Source: Zantedeschia hybrid cultivar
Taxonomy: Eukaryota > Streptophyta > Magnoliopsida > Alismatales > Araceae
NCBI GenBank assembly: GCA_030544215.1
Contig: JARZZO010000011.1
Location: 52,201,587-52,265,586, forward strand
DNA length: 64,000 nt
Direction: 5' to 3'
The position numbers were made by a program, and so were the translations under genes. The notes under the pieces are model-generated. The model saw nothing but the letters and a program-made list of their open reading frames with translations, did no database searches and was not told where the DNA came from. Below, in pieces: positions 45,584 through 57,807 of this stretch (positions within the stretch are counted from its first letter, which is position 1; every line of letters starts with the position of its first letter).

Positions 45584-48407
45584 GTCCTAAAGATGACTTT
45601 CCACTACCTCACATAGACGTACTCATTGACAACACAGCTGGTTATGAAACATTGTCATTTATGAATGGGTTATCAGGGTATAACCAGATTAAGTTGGCAG
45701 AAAAGGATCAAGAGAAAACATCATTCACCACACCTTGGGGAACTTATTGCTATGTCGTTATGCCATTTAGATTGAAAAATGCTGGAGCCACTTATCAGAA
45801 AACAATGATGCCAATATTCCATAACATGATGCGCATTGACTTAGAAGTGTATGTGGATGATCTGCTAGTAAATTCCAAGACTAAAGCTAAGCATGCAAGA
45901 ATTATGGCAAAGGTTTTGAAAAGGTCAAGAGAATATCAGTTTAAGATGAATCCTAAGAAGTGTGCATTCAGGGTATCATCAGGAAAATTATTGGGATTTA
46001 TTGTCAGTAAACGGGGTATTGAGATCAATCCCAACAAGGCAAAGGCTATTAGAGAGATGCCACCTCTCAAGAACTTGAAAGAATTAAGAGGATTGATCGG
46101 GAGGTTGCAGTTTATTCGCCGCTTTGTTTCCCAACACTCACAAAAGTGTAAGCCGTTCTACGAGCTTACTAAGCTAGGAGTCAAATTTGATTGGGACAAT
46201 AAGTGTCAGGAGGCATTTAATAGACTGAAGGATTATTTGGTACGTCCCCCTGTCTTAAGACCACCATCTCCGGAAAAATCCTTGATTCTATATATTTCTG
46301 TCTTGGATGATGCGGTGGGGGCTGTCTTAACACAAGAAGATGAAGAAGGAAAGCAGAGGGCAGCCTACTTCTCAACCTTGCTGATCAAAGATATACGGTG
46401 ATGGAAAAAACATGTGCTGCATTGGTATGGGTAGTTCATAAACTGAAGCGTTATTTTATGGCCCATGAAGTTCATCTCATCGTTAGGATGAATCCCATTA
46501 AGTTTCTTCTTAAGAAATCCGTCCTCACTGATAGGTTAGCGCGTTGGTAGAGCTTTCTATCCCAATTTGATATCACCTACATTCAGCAGAAAGCAGTTAA
46601 AGGCTATGCCATAGTAGAACATCTTGCTCATCACCCTCTTCCTCGATTTAATCCAATCCAATCGGAGTTTCCAGATGAGGAACTGATGTCCATAGACATA
46701 AGCAATAATGATATATGGATTCTATATTTTGACGGAGCTCTGAACTCTCATGGTAAGGGTATCGGCATTGTTCTTCTATCACCTGAAGGTGTCACCATTC
46801 CCCAAGCCTTCCAGCTTGATTTCTATGACACCAACAATATAGTTGAATATGGGGCTCTCCTTACTGGCCTCGAGGCCGCTCATCCCCATGGCGCCACCAA
46901 ACTGAGGATTGTAGGTGATAGTCAGCTAATTTTTCGCCAAGTGCTTACTAAGTATCGCACCCTTAACCCAAGTTTAAGCCCTATCAGGAACTCACTTCAA
47001 CTTATGCCAAGCTTTTCACCAAACTGATCTTTGTCCATATTCTTTGGAATCAGAACATTCTATCTAACGCTTTAACTTCTCTCGCATCTTCTCTAAATTT
47101 CCCAATCAACAGGCAATCTTAGACGATCATTGTTCATCAGCATCTTTCTCCTGCCGTGAAAGACCCTTCCTTCCTTAAGGTTAAGGAGAAACTGTTGAAG
47201 AAGGTTAGAGATGGGGATATTGTAGAAAAGAGAGAAATTATGTTGCTAGATTAGCAAGAAGAAATTGAAGATGAGGATAAACTATGGTATTATAAGATTG
47301 CCAAGTACTATGAAGATCAGTCGTACCCTGAAGAAACCACTGCTGAGAAGAAAAAGGCTATCATGAGAGTTGCTCAGAGATACACCCTGGTTGGGGGAAC
47401 AATATATAAAGGTGGATTCGATGGTGTTCTCTTGAGATGTCTGAATGAAGATGAGCTTTGGGAGATCATGGAAGGAGCTCATGCTGGAGTTTGTGGTGGC
47501 CATGTGTAGGATATTATTGGCCAACCATGGAAGAAGATTGCGTAGGATATGTCCGTAGGTGTGCTAAGTGTCAGCTTCACACCGATAAGATCCATTCTCT
47601 TGCGTCTTCACTCCATCATGTTTCATCCCCATGGCCTTTCTCCATGTGGGCATTGGACCCCTTGGTAATCCTGATTCTGCCACCAAGCAAAAATCTTTCA
47701 TTCTCACGGCAACAGAATATTTCACCAAGTGGGCAGAAGTCGAAGCATACACGGAGATCAAAGCATCAACGGTGTGCAAGTTCATCATAAGGAACATCAT
47801 CACCAGATTTGGAATTCAAAGCACCATCGTCACTCACAATGGACCGCAGTTCATATCACAAGAACAGAAAGACCTCTGCAACAAGTATAAAATTGTATTG
47901 CATCACTCATCTCCTTATTATCCACAAGGCAATGGCCAAGCAGAAGCAACCAATAAGACTCTGATAAAAATTATCAAGAAAACGTGTAAGTCTAATAAAT
48001 TCTCGGACTGGCCAAGAAAATTAATAGGGGCTCTATGGGCATACCGAACTTCAATCCGCACGCCCACTGGGCAGACTCCATATTCTTTGACATTCAGAAT
48101 GGAGGTGGTAGTTCCATACGAAGTCCTCATCCCATCATTAAGAGTACAACTGAGCAAGAAATTTTCCATTGATGAGCATCGCTCTGCACTCCTCGCTCAG
48201 TTGAAATTCTTAGACGAGAAGAGATGGTCAGCAGCTAATCACGTACAAATATATCAAAATAGACTCGCACGTTTTTATCAAAAAAAGGTTATTGAACGAA
48301 AGTTTAAAGTTTGTGAAATGGTGGTTAAAAGAATTTCCATAAAACTTAGTGGTTCGTGTTCTAAGCTCCAACCCAATTGGAAAGGTCCTTATGTTATCTC
48401 TCACGCC
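45584..48407 (+). pseudogene. Tat RT to integrase fragment (+)
   Basis: It starts inside RT at CCTAAAGATGACTTTCC (PKDDFPLPHIDVLIDN) and keeps YVDD (DLEVYVDDLLVNS). RNase H follows with stops. The second RNase H is at 46686-47027, the zinc finger near 47480-47580 lacks an internal stretch (GGHV then stop), and the integrase core is at 47631-48407. There the first Asp region is damaged (WALDPLG), the second Asp reads THNG instead of TDNG, and Glu (GQAEATNK) is kept. It ends abruptly at a reversed Tat LTR. It is inactive. Confidence 0.85.
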
Positions 48408-49691
48408 TGTGAGTGCTCAAATTAGGTGTGTGATTATCATGAAAATTTGTTAATTAAATAACAAATAAAACCTATTAAAACTATGTGATCGTCAGAAACT
48501 TTTGACTAAAAAGTTTCAAAAGATAAAGATTGATTACTTACCTTTTTCAGATGTGAGAGATGTTGAAGTTCTTGATTCCTCTCCTTCAGCTGGTTGAAGA
48601 AAAAGAGCCCTTCTAACTTTGTTCTTACTTTGAAGGTTGATTGGACTTTGAGGATCGTCCAGATTTATTCCCTCCTTCTTGATTTTCTTTGTACCTTGCA
48701 AAGCATAAAATAAAAGGGGAAAAAGAATAATAAGAACTTAAATAGAGGTAGTATATATTCTAATGAAATTAATAATCATGCAACTCAAACAGTATGAACT
48801 CACTTGTTTTATGGTCTTTGAAACCCCTTAACATGTGGGTTGGAAAAACATACTAGTATTGTGTGTATAGCATGAAGTGATGTGATGAAAAATTATGAAC
48901 TAATATGATGGCAATATAAGAGTATGCAGAGATTAATTAAGAAGAATTAAGTTAGATGGCCCTTGGAAAGTCTTGGTCTTGAAAGCTCTTGAAAGATGAG
49001 GAAAGGACGAAGCAGGGATGAAGAAAGGACGAAGATTCTTGAAAGTAGTAGCAGCACCTCGATCCTTCAATTCCTTCAGCGTTTGGACATCGTCTTTCTT
49101 GAATTCTTCTTTCACTAAGATTCTTACTAATATTCTTCACTAACTTTCACCCCTTCAAAGGCTTGTGTATTTATAGACTTAAGTTCGTGCGTCTGCGATT
49201 ATTAACAGATTAACATGAAAGAGTTTGGAGCCAATCCAACTAAGAAACAAATAAATACAGATTTAATTCATCATTATCTGTAATTACCTAAAACGCGTCG
49301 CCCTAGGGAGACGTCTTTTATCTTAATTAAAGATGAGGATAAATATCGGGAAGAAGAAATAGAAACACATTAGGAAATCTAAATGGCGTCGTGCCTAGCA
49401 AACGTCTTTTAGTTAATTAAAAAATTAATTAAAATTCAAATTAAAAATCAAAATAGGAATATAACCCTAAATGGCGTCTTCAGAGACCGACGTCTTTTAG
49501 AATTTTTCATATTTGATTAAAAATTTGAGTTCAAATCAATTTCATTAATGAACTTAAATTATGTTTGTCTGACCCGATACTATTTAGACAATTAATAAAA
49601 ATTAACTAATGATTAAATATCAGACCATTTTGAGGCATTATTATATGACATGAAATTTACTCAAAATGATGTCAAAATTAGCGTGTCTACA
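48408..49691 (-). repeat. Tat 3' LTR (-), 1284 bp
   Basis: On the minus strand it starts TGTAGACACGC at 49691 and ends GAGCACTCACA at 48408, exactly at a junction within the integrase gene of the neighbouring Tat copy. Three A palindromes (49289, 49380, 49468; spacing 91 and 88 bp) and a TATAAATA box (minus, 49168-49175) are present. The sequence is closer to the LTR at 6055 than to that at 29921 in the promoter region. Confidence 0.85.
49289..49499 (-). promoter_or_regulatory. Array of three A palindromes
   Basis: Sites are at 49289-49320, 49380-49411 and 49468-49499, each 32 bp with a 10-bp spacer, ending 113 bp upstream of the TATA box on the minus strand. Confidence 0.85.
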
Positions 49692-50560
49692 GCTGCTTCA
49701 CCTTGACATCGTCTTTGCAAGGAAATAAAATGAAATGGAATGTATTGAAAAAGTGATGTCAAGGTGTGATGAGACATGCTCTCAACATCACATGATAAGA
49801 ATTTTTCTCAAAATCATCAATGAAGATAACTCAAAGAGATCAATGGAATCAATCATGTCTAGATAAGGTAGACAAGAAAATAAAATAAGGTCGATCAACT
49901 TCCACAGATTGGGAAGTACCCTAGGTCACAAACCCTGCAGGTTTTATCATGGGGAGCGATTGCCAGGCAATGTGGACGTGCTGCAACCATAATGGATCTT
50001 TAAAAGGAAATGAGAAAATTTGGGATAAAGAATCTAAGAAATGATAGAATTTCAAGGATATCTTTAAGCGAACCTCAAAGATAATCAAGATACTCAATTT
50101 AGAATGGAATATTTCATATCATATTGAGAATTATTTGATCAATGGTCTGAAACTTAATCAATAATTAATTCTTATCACAGTTATATCAAAGTCCTACATG
50201 ATGCCGAAGCTTGTTTATCCACGCACTATTTTACAAAAGGAGAATTATCGTCCTCATTAATTAATAATCCAACGGCCTATTTGTGTGATTAAGAATCCTC
50301 TGGAATTATCATAGTTTTTGTTGAAGGGGAACTCAAATTCCAATTTCATCAAAACCACAAGGTCCTTGATATACTCTAATAAATATTTAACATATAGTAG
50401 TGATGATAATGCAAATCAATTACATGAAATAATACAAGGATAGAGATAACCGTCTTTTTAGCCACGGTCGGGACTCATGAACTCCCACAATGGGATCTTC
50501 TTGAGATTGTCAGCTTCATTTGAATTTTTTGTACTAAAAAATCATCAGTAACTTCAAGCA
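49692..50560 (-). other. Tat 3' internal region (-)
   Basis: Homologous in reverse to about 5000-6054 of the first element, with the same purine stretch (AAGGTGAAGCAGC on the minus strand) before the LTR. It is truncated near 50560, where sequence belonging to the downstream gene remnant begins. Confidence 0.7.
49895..49990 (-). CDS. Conserved 31-codon frame before Tat LTR (copy 3)
   Basis: It begins MVAARPHCLAIAPHDK and ends LGYFPICGS with TGA. Length and stop position equal the copies at 5755 and 7546 although about a quarter of residues differ. Retained openness is suggestive but weak evidence for coding. Confidence 0.3.
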   Translation of the reverse strand: MVAARPHCLAIAPHDKTCRVCDLGYFPICGS

Positions 50561-50623
50561 AATACTCAATTAAACATCAAATATGGATAAACATGTGAAT
50601 TTTGGGAAAATAACAGAAAATCC

Positions 50624-50693
50624 TAAAACGCGTCGTGTCGAGCCGACGCCATTATACTACGTATAACACGTCGCTGTTTACCGACGCCGTTTA
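50624..50693 (+). promoter_or_regulatory. Two A palindromes upstream of a gene remnant
   Basis: Sites 50624-50655 and 50662-50693. Removing the solo LTR (50755-53861) and one CATCC, the second ends 104 bp before the TATA box at 53909, which is the same distance as in the Tat LTR at 6055. Confidence 0.75.
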
Positions 50694-50754
50694 AATCGCA
50701 GAAACAAGTTTCTGTTGTGTTCAATCCAGATTCTAACTCTCATCATACTCATCC

Positions 50755-53700
50755 TGTCACGCCCTGGCCCGGTAATCCATAATATACAAAGTAATTATAG
50801 AGATGGCCCAAGCGCAACGGGGGGAAAAAAACCCTTCAGAACAGATAATTGGGAGGATACTATGTTTCAAATGGAAGCATAGTATAAAAATTTGTAAGAG
50901 AAATCTAAATACTAAGGAAGTTCCACCATTCACAACATTATACCAAAGCGCTGCATAGTAGATTGTCATTTTTACATGTCAGGATCTTCATTATACATTC
51001 CAACAAAAATAAAAACATAAGTATATACATGGTTCAATCCTCTAGGTTCGCCCAAAAAAGAGATGTCGTCTTATGCAAATCTTGAGTGACCCCACTTCAA
51101 ACTTACTCTGCTTCTCCCTCTATTTGATCACCTGAAAAGTAGGCGTGAGTACCAAAGAAATGGTAACTCAGTAGGTAGATGAGGCTGCCTTCATAAGAAT
51201 TTGTCGTCCAAATAATTGAAGCAGAATATGTACATTGCATAAGAACATTAAACCTAACAAAAAATAAAACTATCACATAATACATATGTGCATCAGAATT
51301 GTATGCCAATAAGGAAATTGAAATATATGATTCATAATATCATGCCAACTCTGAATCAAAGCTACACAAGCTTGTCAATATATGAACATTGCCAGAATAC
51401 AGAACAGAATACAGAACTTAAGATTATTAAGTTGATTTACTGAAATGACATATAGATTGCAAGATATAAAATTTATTTTTCAGACCATAGGTCCTCACTT
51501 ATTATAAAAATGTCCGGACACACATCCAACCGCCACTATGAGCCAGAAACAGAACAAAGAAACTAAGCTTCTAGGCATGTACTTAGCTAAGTCATGGGCG
51601 TAGCGCTACCCCGAGGGTCATCACCCTACCTTAACAAAGGATTTCTACCCGCAGCCCCCAAGTAACAGAGCTAATGGGTTCTAGAGGTGGCTCCCACCTT
51701 TTTAGGTGTAGCACGCAGCCCCATAATAAATGGGTCCTGATGGGGATGTTACCACCATTTTCTTAGAACAATACTCATTTAGCGGCTTTGTCCGATCGGC
51801 AAGATTTATTAACATTATGAGAACAAACTTAATATTTATGTAACTATAACAACATATACATAAGAATATGACTAACCACTTTAGAGATTTTATTTTCAGT
51901 AATTCATAAACTAAGAATACCTCAAAATCATAATTAAAAAGATAAATACATCATATTCTCAGATGAATTTAAATATAACTTTTATAAACTCAGACAACAC
52001 ATATAAGTAAATCACAAATCTCCTACAGAAGTAATCTGTCCACATTTAAAACACTGATTTTATTAACATATAAATGTACTTCAAAAAATCCTGAAAATTT
52101 CAAATATTCTAATAATTCACATTAGGTATATCATATAAAAATTTGGGCTCAAATGGTTTTCTACAAAGATAGCAGAAAATCAAACATCAGGGTACATCCC
52201 TGAGTTACTGAAATGTCAGAGTGGAGTATGAACCCTGTTACACATACCAAGAACCATTATCATATGAACATTAAAATTCTTGAAACTTTTTATTAAAATG
52301 TATAATGATGAAAATATTATGTAATAAAAATTTTATATCATTCTGTATAACATATAAATTACTAAAATTCATGTTCTAACATGCTATCAAATGAAATCTG
52401 AAAACTATATCTACAAATTATACCATATTACCCGACATGAAAGCATCACCATAAGAATATAAAAATTCATAAAACTTTTTCTAAAGATGTATATTAGTAT
52501 GAATATTATTTCATAAAAATTTTAGATTATTTTGTCAAATATGTAAATTACTAAAATTCACGTTCTAACATTCTATCAAATGAAGTCCAAAAACTACATC
52601 TACAAATTATATCATGTTAACTGACCTGAAAGCATCAACATATGAATATCAAAATTCATGAAATTTTTCCTGAAGATTTATACTAGTATGAGTATTAGGT
52701 CATAAAAATTTTAGATCATTATGTAAAAAATATAAATTACTAAAATTCATGTTCTAACATGCTATCAAATGAACTCAGAAAACTGTATCTGAAAATCATA
52801 GTCCTTTTCATGACCTAGAAATATTACCATATGAATATGAAAATATATGCCGATTTTTATGGAGATGTCCAATCATGTCATAGTTATGTAATAAAAATTT
52901 CATAAGTTTTATATACAAAATAAAATCATAAAAATTTGAAGGTTATCCTGTTGTAGTAAGAGTTGCAGAAAAATCTGGGTTGCAAAAATTTAACTTCTAC
53001 TATACTTAATCTATTCTAGGTTTTTAAAAATTTAAATCCCTATATCATTCAACTATTTCACACCTAATAACTTCACAAGAACATATAATTTGAAGATATA
53101 AAAAAAAAAAATTACAGATTTATTGATTTCCTATGATTAATTATGCTAAACTCTTATGAAATTAGCACCCATGCAACCTACCTTCTTCAAGAACACCAAG
53201 AACACTTCAAGATGGCCTCCCAAATCCTTCCCTTGCTGCTCCCACCTTTTGGTGCAGAGAATATGTCAAACCAAGTCCAAAACCCAAGTTAAGGTCCCTT
53301 AAATAAGATGGGTTTAGTTAGTTTTACCATGGTTACTTAAATGACTTTAAAATTTATTAATTCTAACCATCCAAGTTACATTAACTTAACCATCCTACTA
53401 ACACTAACCATAGTTAATACTAACTTTAACCAACCCACTAACTTTAACCAAGGTTAAACTAACTTAACTATTCCACTAACTTTAACTAAGGTTAATACTA
53501 ATTATGACCACCCCACTATCTAATATAATACTAATATTTCTAGGATAAGCACTAACTAATAAAATACAAATTTCTAACCGTAGGTTTTAGTTTTCTACTA
53601 TATAAAATAATTACTCATCAAATGGTCTTCCCACTTTTAATAATTGCATACTTACCCTTAATCTCCAATTAATCATTCTAATCTAAATCCGATTATGATT

Positions 53701-53861
53701 TACACAAAGTTTTCTATCATAATTGATCATATCTAATTATTTTATGGGATTTAACCAACCAAGTTTAATCTTTGTGCATATTTTAACATACATAATCTAT
53801 TAGCTCAAAATTAATTAATAACACAATTACACTAATTACATGCTAATAATTGAATGTTACA
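50755..53861 (-). repeat. Solo LTR, gypsy type, 3107 bp with target duplication
   Basis: The ends are TGTCACGCCCTGGCCCGG and AATGTTACA (minus strand TGTAACATTC ... GGGCGTGACA). Flanks are CATCC (50750-50754) and CATCC (53862-53866). No internal domain remains, so it formed by LTR-LTR recombination. A CACCTGAAAAGTAGGCGTGAG ... ACTCAGTAGG arrangement near 51130-51175 resembles the Tekay LTR near 16910-16955, suggesting a related chromovirus. It has no A palindromes. Confidence 0.9.
52253..52830 (-). repeat. Three-copy tandem repeat, 189-bp period
   Basis: The phrase ATTC.TGTTCTAACAT.CTATC recurs at 52367, 52556 and 52745 (189-bp period) inside the solo LTR, followed by a partial fourth unit. 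Units share a CATATGAATAT start and a TAAAAATTTTA core. Confidence 0.85.
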
Positions 53862-53908
53862 CATCCCTTCTCCAATCTAGAAAAGACTCTTTAGAATCGC
53901 AAATCTCT

Positions 53909-53917
53909 CTATATAAG
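53909..53917 (+). promoter_or_regulatory. TATA box of PMD/DUF7745-like gene
   Basis: CTATATAAGG stands about 134 bp upstream of the ATG at 54043, and a plausible leader without upstream ATG lies between. Confidence 0.6.
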
Positions 53918-54042
53918 GTTCCTTAACTTGTATTAAGGCAATTCCAAGCCTAATCTAGAGATCAAAGTAAGGGGATTTTCTCCAAAGTTCAATAAAAATC
54001 AAAGTTTTCAAGGTTTCAAAGAGGAAAAAGCTCAAGAACAAG

Positions 54043-55344
54043 ATGGATTTTTCAAACAAGAGGATGAAGAAGACACTTGAGAAGCTTTCAGAAGTTAAAG
54101 ATCATCTTAGTGGGCGAGATCCTAACTTACAAGTAAGTTAAAACCTTTTTCTTCAATTCCCTTTTTCTTCATGTTCTCCAAGCTCTTCATGAAATTATAG
54201 CAATTTCCTTTTCTATTCATACAGGCATATCCTCTCTTTCTTGGTCCAAGAAAATTCACATCCCTTCCTTGGATTCGAAAGCTTGCAAAAAGTATCTCTA
54301 TTTCTATGCAATCCTTTGTTTCCAAGTGGAACATCCAAGGTCTTGTTGTCCATGCAAAACACTATAAGAGTCCAAATGTGGATTGGGCAACGATGGGTGC
54401 TCTAATTGAGTTGTGGCATCCTCAAACCCATACTTTCCTCTTTTCTGAATTCGAATCCACTATTCTTCTTGAAGAGGCCGAACTCCTATTGGGCCTTCCT
54501 AAGATAAAGTTGAACAGTGATGAATTGATCCTGAATAAGATGGCTCTTATGAGGGAAAAAATCACAGGTCAACAAATGTTGATGAAGATCATGAAGGATC
54601 CAAAGGAAGTTCAATGATCTCTCAGTAAGAAAGGGATTAACCTTGCAAAGTTGGCAGAGTGGACTTTATATGAGATTGAAGAACCCAAAGAGGATGATAC
54701 TGAGAACGTGATGAGGGCGTTCACCACGTGCCTAGCTGGAGTCTATTCTTTCCTGCCCAAGATAATATCTGGAGGATAATCAAGTCAGTGCAATTTGTGA
54801 GATCTTTGAAGGAAGACAGATTGGCACAGCAATCCTAGCCTATCTCTACAGTGGGCTCTTTACAGCATCTATAGGTCAGCCCCCTCATGGTTGCATACTT
54901 CTCTTCGCTCTATGGATTGAGTTGCACTTCAAGTTTGAATATCACACTAGAAATTTAGCAAGACCATCTCAAATTTATCAGAATAGTCCAATCTTCCATA
55001 TTTTCAACATAGTGAAGTTCAATGAAAGGATGATCAACCGAGTGCCCAAACTCAAGACTCGAGCTGATTGGCGAGCTTATCTGAAGTTAATGCCATCGTA
55101 TGGGTTCGATTCTTCTCCACTTGCTTTTGTAGGGAAACCGATCTGAGTACGCCGTGCAGTTGGTGCAGAGCTCAAATTGATTGGGGCAACTGAATTCGTG
55201 CTTTACAATCCTCATCGATGCTATACTCAACTCAGTATGCCTCGCCATGAATTTCCAGAATTTTCCCATACTTCTCCAATCAAGAAGCGCACCTTGGAAT
55301 CTGATGAAGACTTTGAAGCAATTGAGCTTATAGTTACATTGTAG
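54043..55344 (+). pseudogene. PMD/DUF7745-like gene remnant with an intact first intron
   Basis: Exon 1 (54043-54132) encodes 30 residues from MDFSNKRMKKTLEKLSEVKD. A GTAAGT donor at 54133 and a TTCATACAG acceptor ending at 54224 frame a 92-bp intron, and the frame continues without a break (AYPLFLGPRKFTSLPWIRKL). The part DWATMGALIELWHPQTHTFL ... LLEEAELLLGLPKIKLN resembles the N-terminal core of plant mobile domain / DUF7745 proteins. A TGA at 54618, a later frameshift near 54775 and a TGA at 55144 break it. The C-terminal end (TRADWRAYLKLMPSYGFDSS) remains readable. Such proteins occur both as plant genes and within transposons. The family call is inference from motif pattern. Confidence 0.55.
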
Positions 55345-56205
55345 AACATCAGCTTCAATCATCGTGTAAAATCCTCTCAGGAAGCTCACAGATAATTAAC
55401 CTATCCATATGTAATGGGACTTCGGGAAATTCGTCCTTGAAAGTTCTATTTATCTTTCATTTATGATGTAATAAATAACTTATTTCCAATAAAGAATCAT
55501 TCATTTATATTATGGAAATTCATCTCTTAATATTCTACAATTTATCCAGGATTTTTTCTTAAGTAAAACTATGATTTTTCCTTAAAATATTACAGTTCGG
55601 GTTTACTTAATGTAAAATGTGTCCACTCAGTAAGACGCCTTTCAACCATAATTCATTTTCCAAAAATCAGAGATTAATCCCTAAAATCGCATTTTATACC
55701 TAAAACGCGTCCCCATATGTAGACGCCTTTCAATTCTCTCTCTTACTTTTCCACAGAATTCTGCCATTAATCTTGTAATTAATCCACTAAAACGCGTCGT
55801 CCGGACCTGACGCTGTTCATCATTGACCATGGTACGGATCTAGTCAAAATTGGCGGTTTAACCTGAACGGCGTCGCTCTGAGTGGACGTGGTTCAAACAA
55901 TTTCAAACTTTTGCCTTACTGCTTCAATTTATGTGCGCTGAATGGCATCGCTGTTCAGCGACGCATTTTAAACTTCCCAAACAGAAGCCTACGAGCCCGA
56001 GCTCCCTTCTCCTCATTCTCCCAAAAGCTTCTCTCTCTTCCGGCGATTCCCACCTTCTTCCCCGACGATTACCCTTTCCGCCGGCCATCGCTGTCCTCTT
56101 CCTCCATCCTCTCTTTCTCTCTCTCGGATCCCTCTCCTCCTCCTAACTCTCTCTTTCTCTCTTCACTCTCTACTTCAGGCCCCACCTTCCTTTCTCCCGA
56201 AAACC
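55345..56205 (+). other. Promoter-like region with four A palindromes before the PMD gene
   Basis: No gene is visible. Sites lie at 55701-55732, 55788-55819, 55864-55895 and 55939-55970, with a right half-arm near 55630. They are followed by a CT-rich leader-like tract (56000-56190). No TATA box was found. The layout (palindromes, then CT-rich leader containing CGGCGATTCC) resembles that of the Tekay LTR. Confidence 0.7.
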
Positions 56206-56483
56206 ATGGATCGTGGACAATCAAGCAAGACCAAAGCGGTCGTAAAAAGTCAGCGGACCGCATCCCTCTTGGTGGTGCCAGTGGAGGAAGTTCCCGCGGC
56301 GGCGCCGGCCGACCTTGTGGCGGTGGCGGCCTTTTTGGAGGAGGAGGAAGCTCCACCCACGGCGGTGGGGGAAGAAGAAGAAGAAGAAGAAGAGGCCCTA
56401 CGCTTGGTAAGTTCTCTTATGGACATGTTTATGGATAAATGGAATGAAGAAAGGGGCTTTTGGAAAAAGCCCGACATCGACTT

Positions 56484-56646
56484 TACACGGCGTCCAGACC
56501 AAGTGACGCCTTTCAAAAGGCGTCCCTAGTGTCCGACGCCATTCAAAGTGAAATTGAATTTTTTAATATAATAGAAAATAGGTCTAAATGGCGTTAAGGC
56601 TTGTGAACACCTTTCAATGAGCATCCATGTTGCTCGACGCCTTTCA
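56484..56646 (+). promoter_or_regulatory. Two A-palindrome doublets in PMD intron 1
   Basis: Sites 56484-56515 with 56514-56545, and 56584-56615 with 56615-56646. Members of each doublet share or touch their TTTCA arm ends, exactly as in the Tekay LTR. The intron otherwise holds only AT-rich sequence. Confidence 0.8.
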
Positions 56647-57807
56647 GTTAGAATGTTTTTATTTATTTTTAATGTCCACTAACTGATGAAACTTGTTGAT
56701 TTTATTTGCAGGAGACGATGAGGGTCTAGATTTCATGGAACTTAGTGATAGGGGCCTATCGGGGACTCCCGGTCCTCCAGAAGGCGCGCCTGCGCCAGAT
56801 GGGGTTCAGCGAGATCCTCGAGATCGAGCCATTTTGGCTCGATTTGGTGCTGCACGTAGAGAGTAGGGCATTTTTTATGCCCTGGGGACACATGGTCCCC
56901 AGTCTCGAGGACGTGTGCAGGATTACCGGCCTTTAGGTGGAAGGTCGGGCGGTGAGCAGGATCACATATCCCGATTAGCTCGGACTGGCTCAGGAACTAC
57001 TGGGCCTGGAGTGCATGGGACCGGAGGGCTGTAAGTTTCGAACCCTCCTCCGGACAGCTGTAGAGAGGTCTCTAGGATTAAAGGAGCCTAGGCAGCAGCA
57101 CAACGAGTCCCGGGCTAAGTTGAGATATAGATTGGCCAGGGCGGCTAGCACAGTATACTATCAGGATCCTAGTGATAGGGTCAGGGTACATAGGGATCGT
57201 AGGAGGTTTCTAGTCTTTTTCTTTGATAGACTTCTCTTCGGGACGAAGGGCAACTACATCCATTGTCGCTTCCTGAGTCTCCTTGTAGATCTTAACTGCT
57301 TAAGTGAGTATGCTTGGGGTGCGGCCCTTCTGGCCCATCTCTTTACCGACCTCTCTACCGTCACACTTGATCAGGAGACCACCATCAGCGGCTTCACGTC
57401 GTTCCTTCAAGTACTAAGTTTATTTTATCTTTGCTCATTTCATTAAATGCTTATTATGCAATGCGTATGATCCTACCTATATGTTCTTTTATGCAGGTAT
57501 GGACGTATTTTTATTTCCCTCTGGGCCGAGCGAGGCCATCCGTTCAACCGGCAGCGGTTCCGCTTGCCCAGCGCTGGGGTCCGGTAGTGGACACAGCATC
57601 ACCAATTGACGGCCCTCCGCCATCAATTTCTTGACTACCCGGATTGTTGGTAAGTTTTGAATTTATTTTGTCGTTTTATATTTGATTATTTATCCAGTAT
57701 TAAGCGGTTTATTTTTGATTAACTATGTTGTCAGATTATTATTTGTTTAACTGCATATTTGATCGATGATTTAGATGTTAATTATTTCAAATGTTCATTA
57801 TAACATG

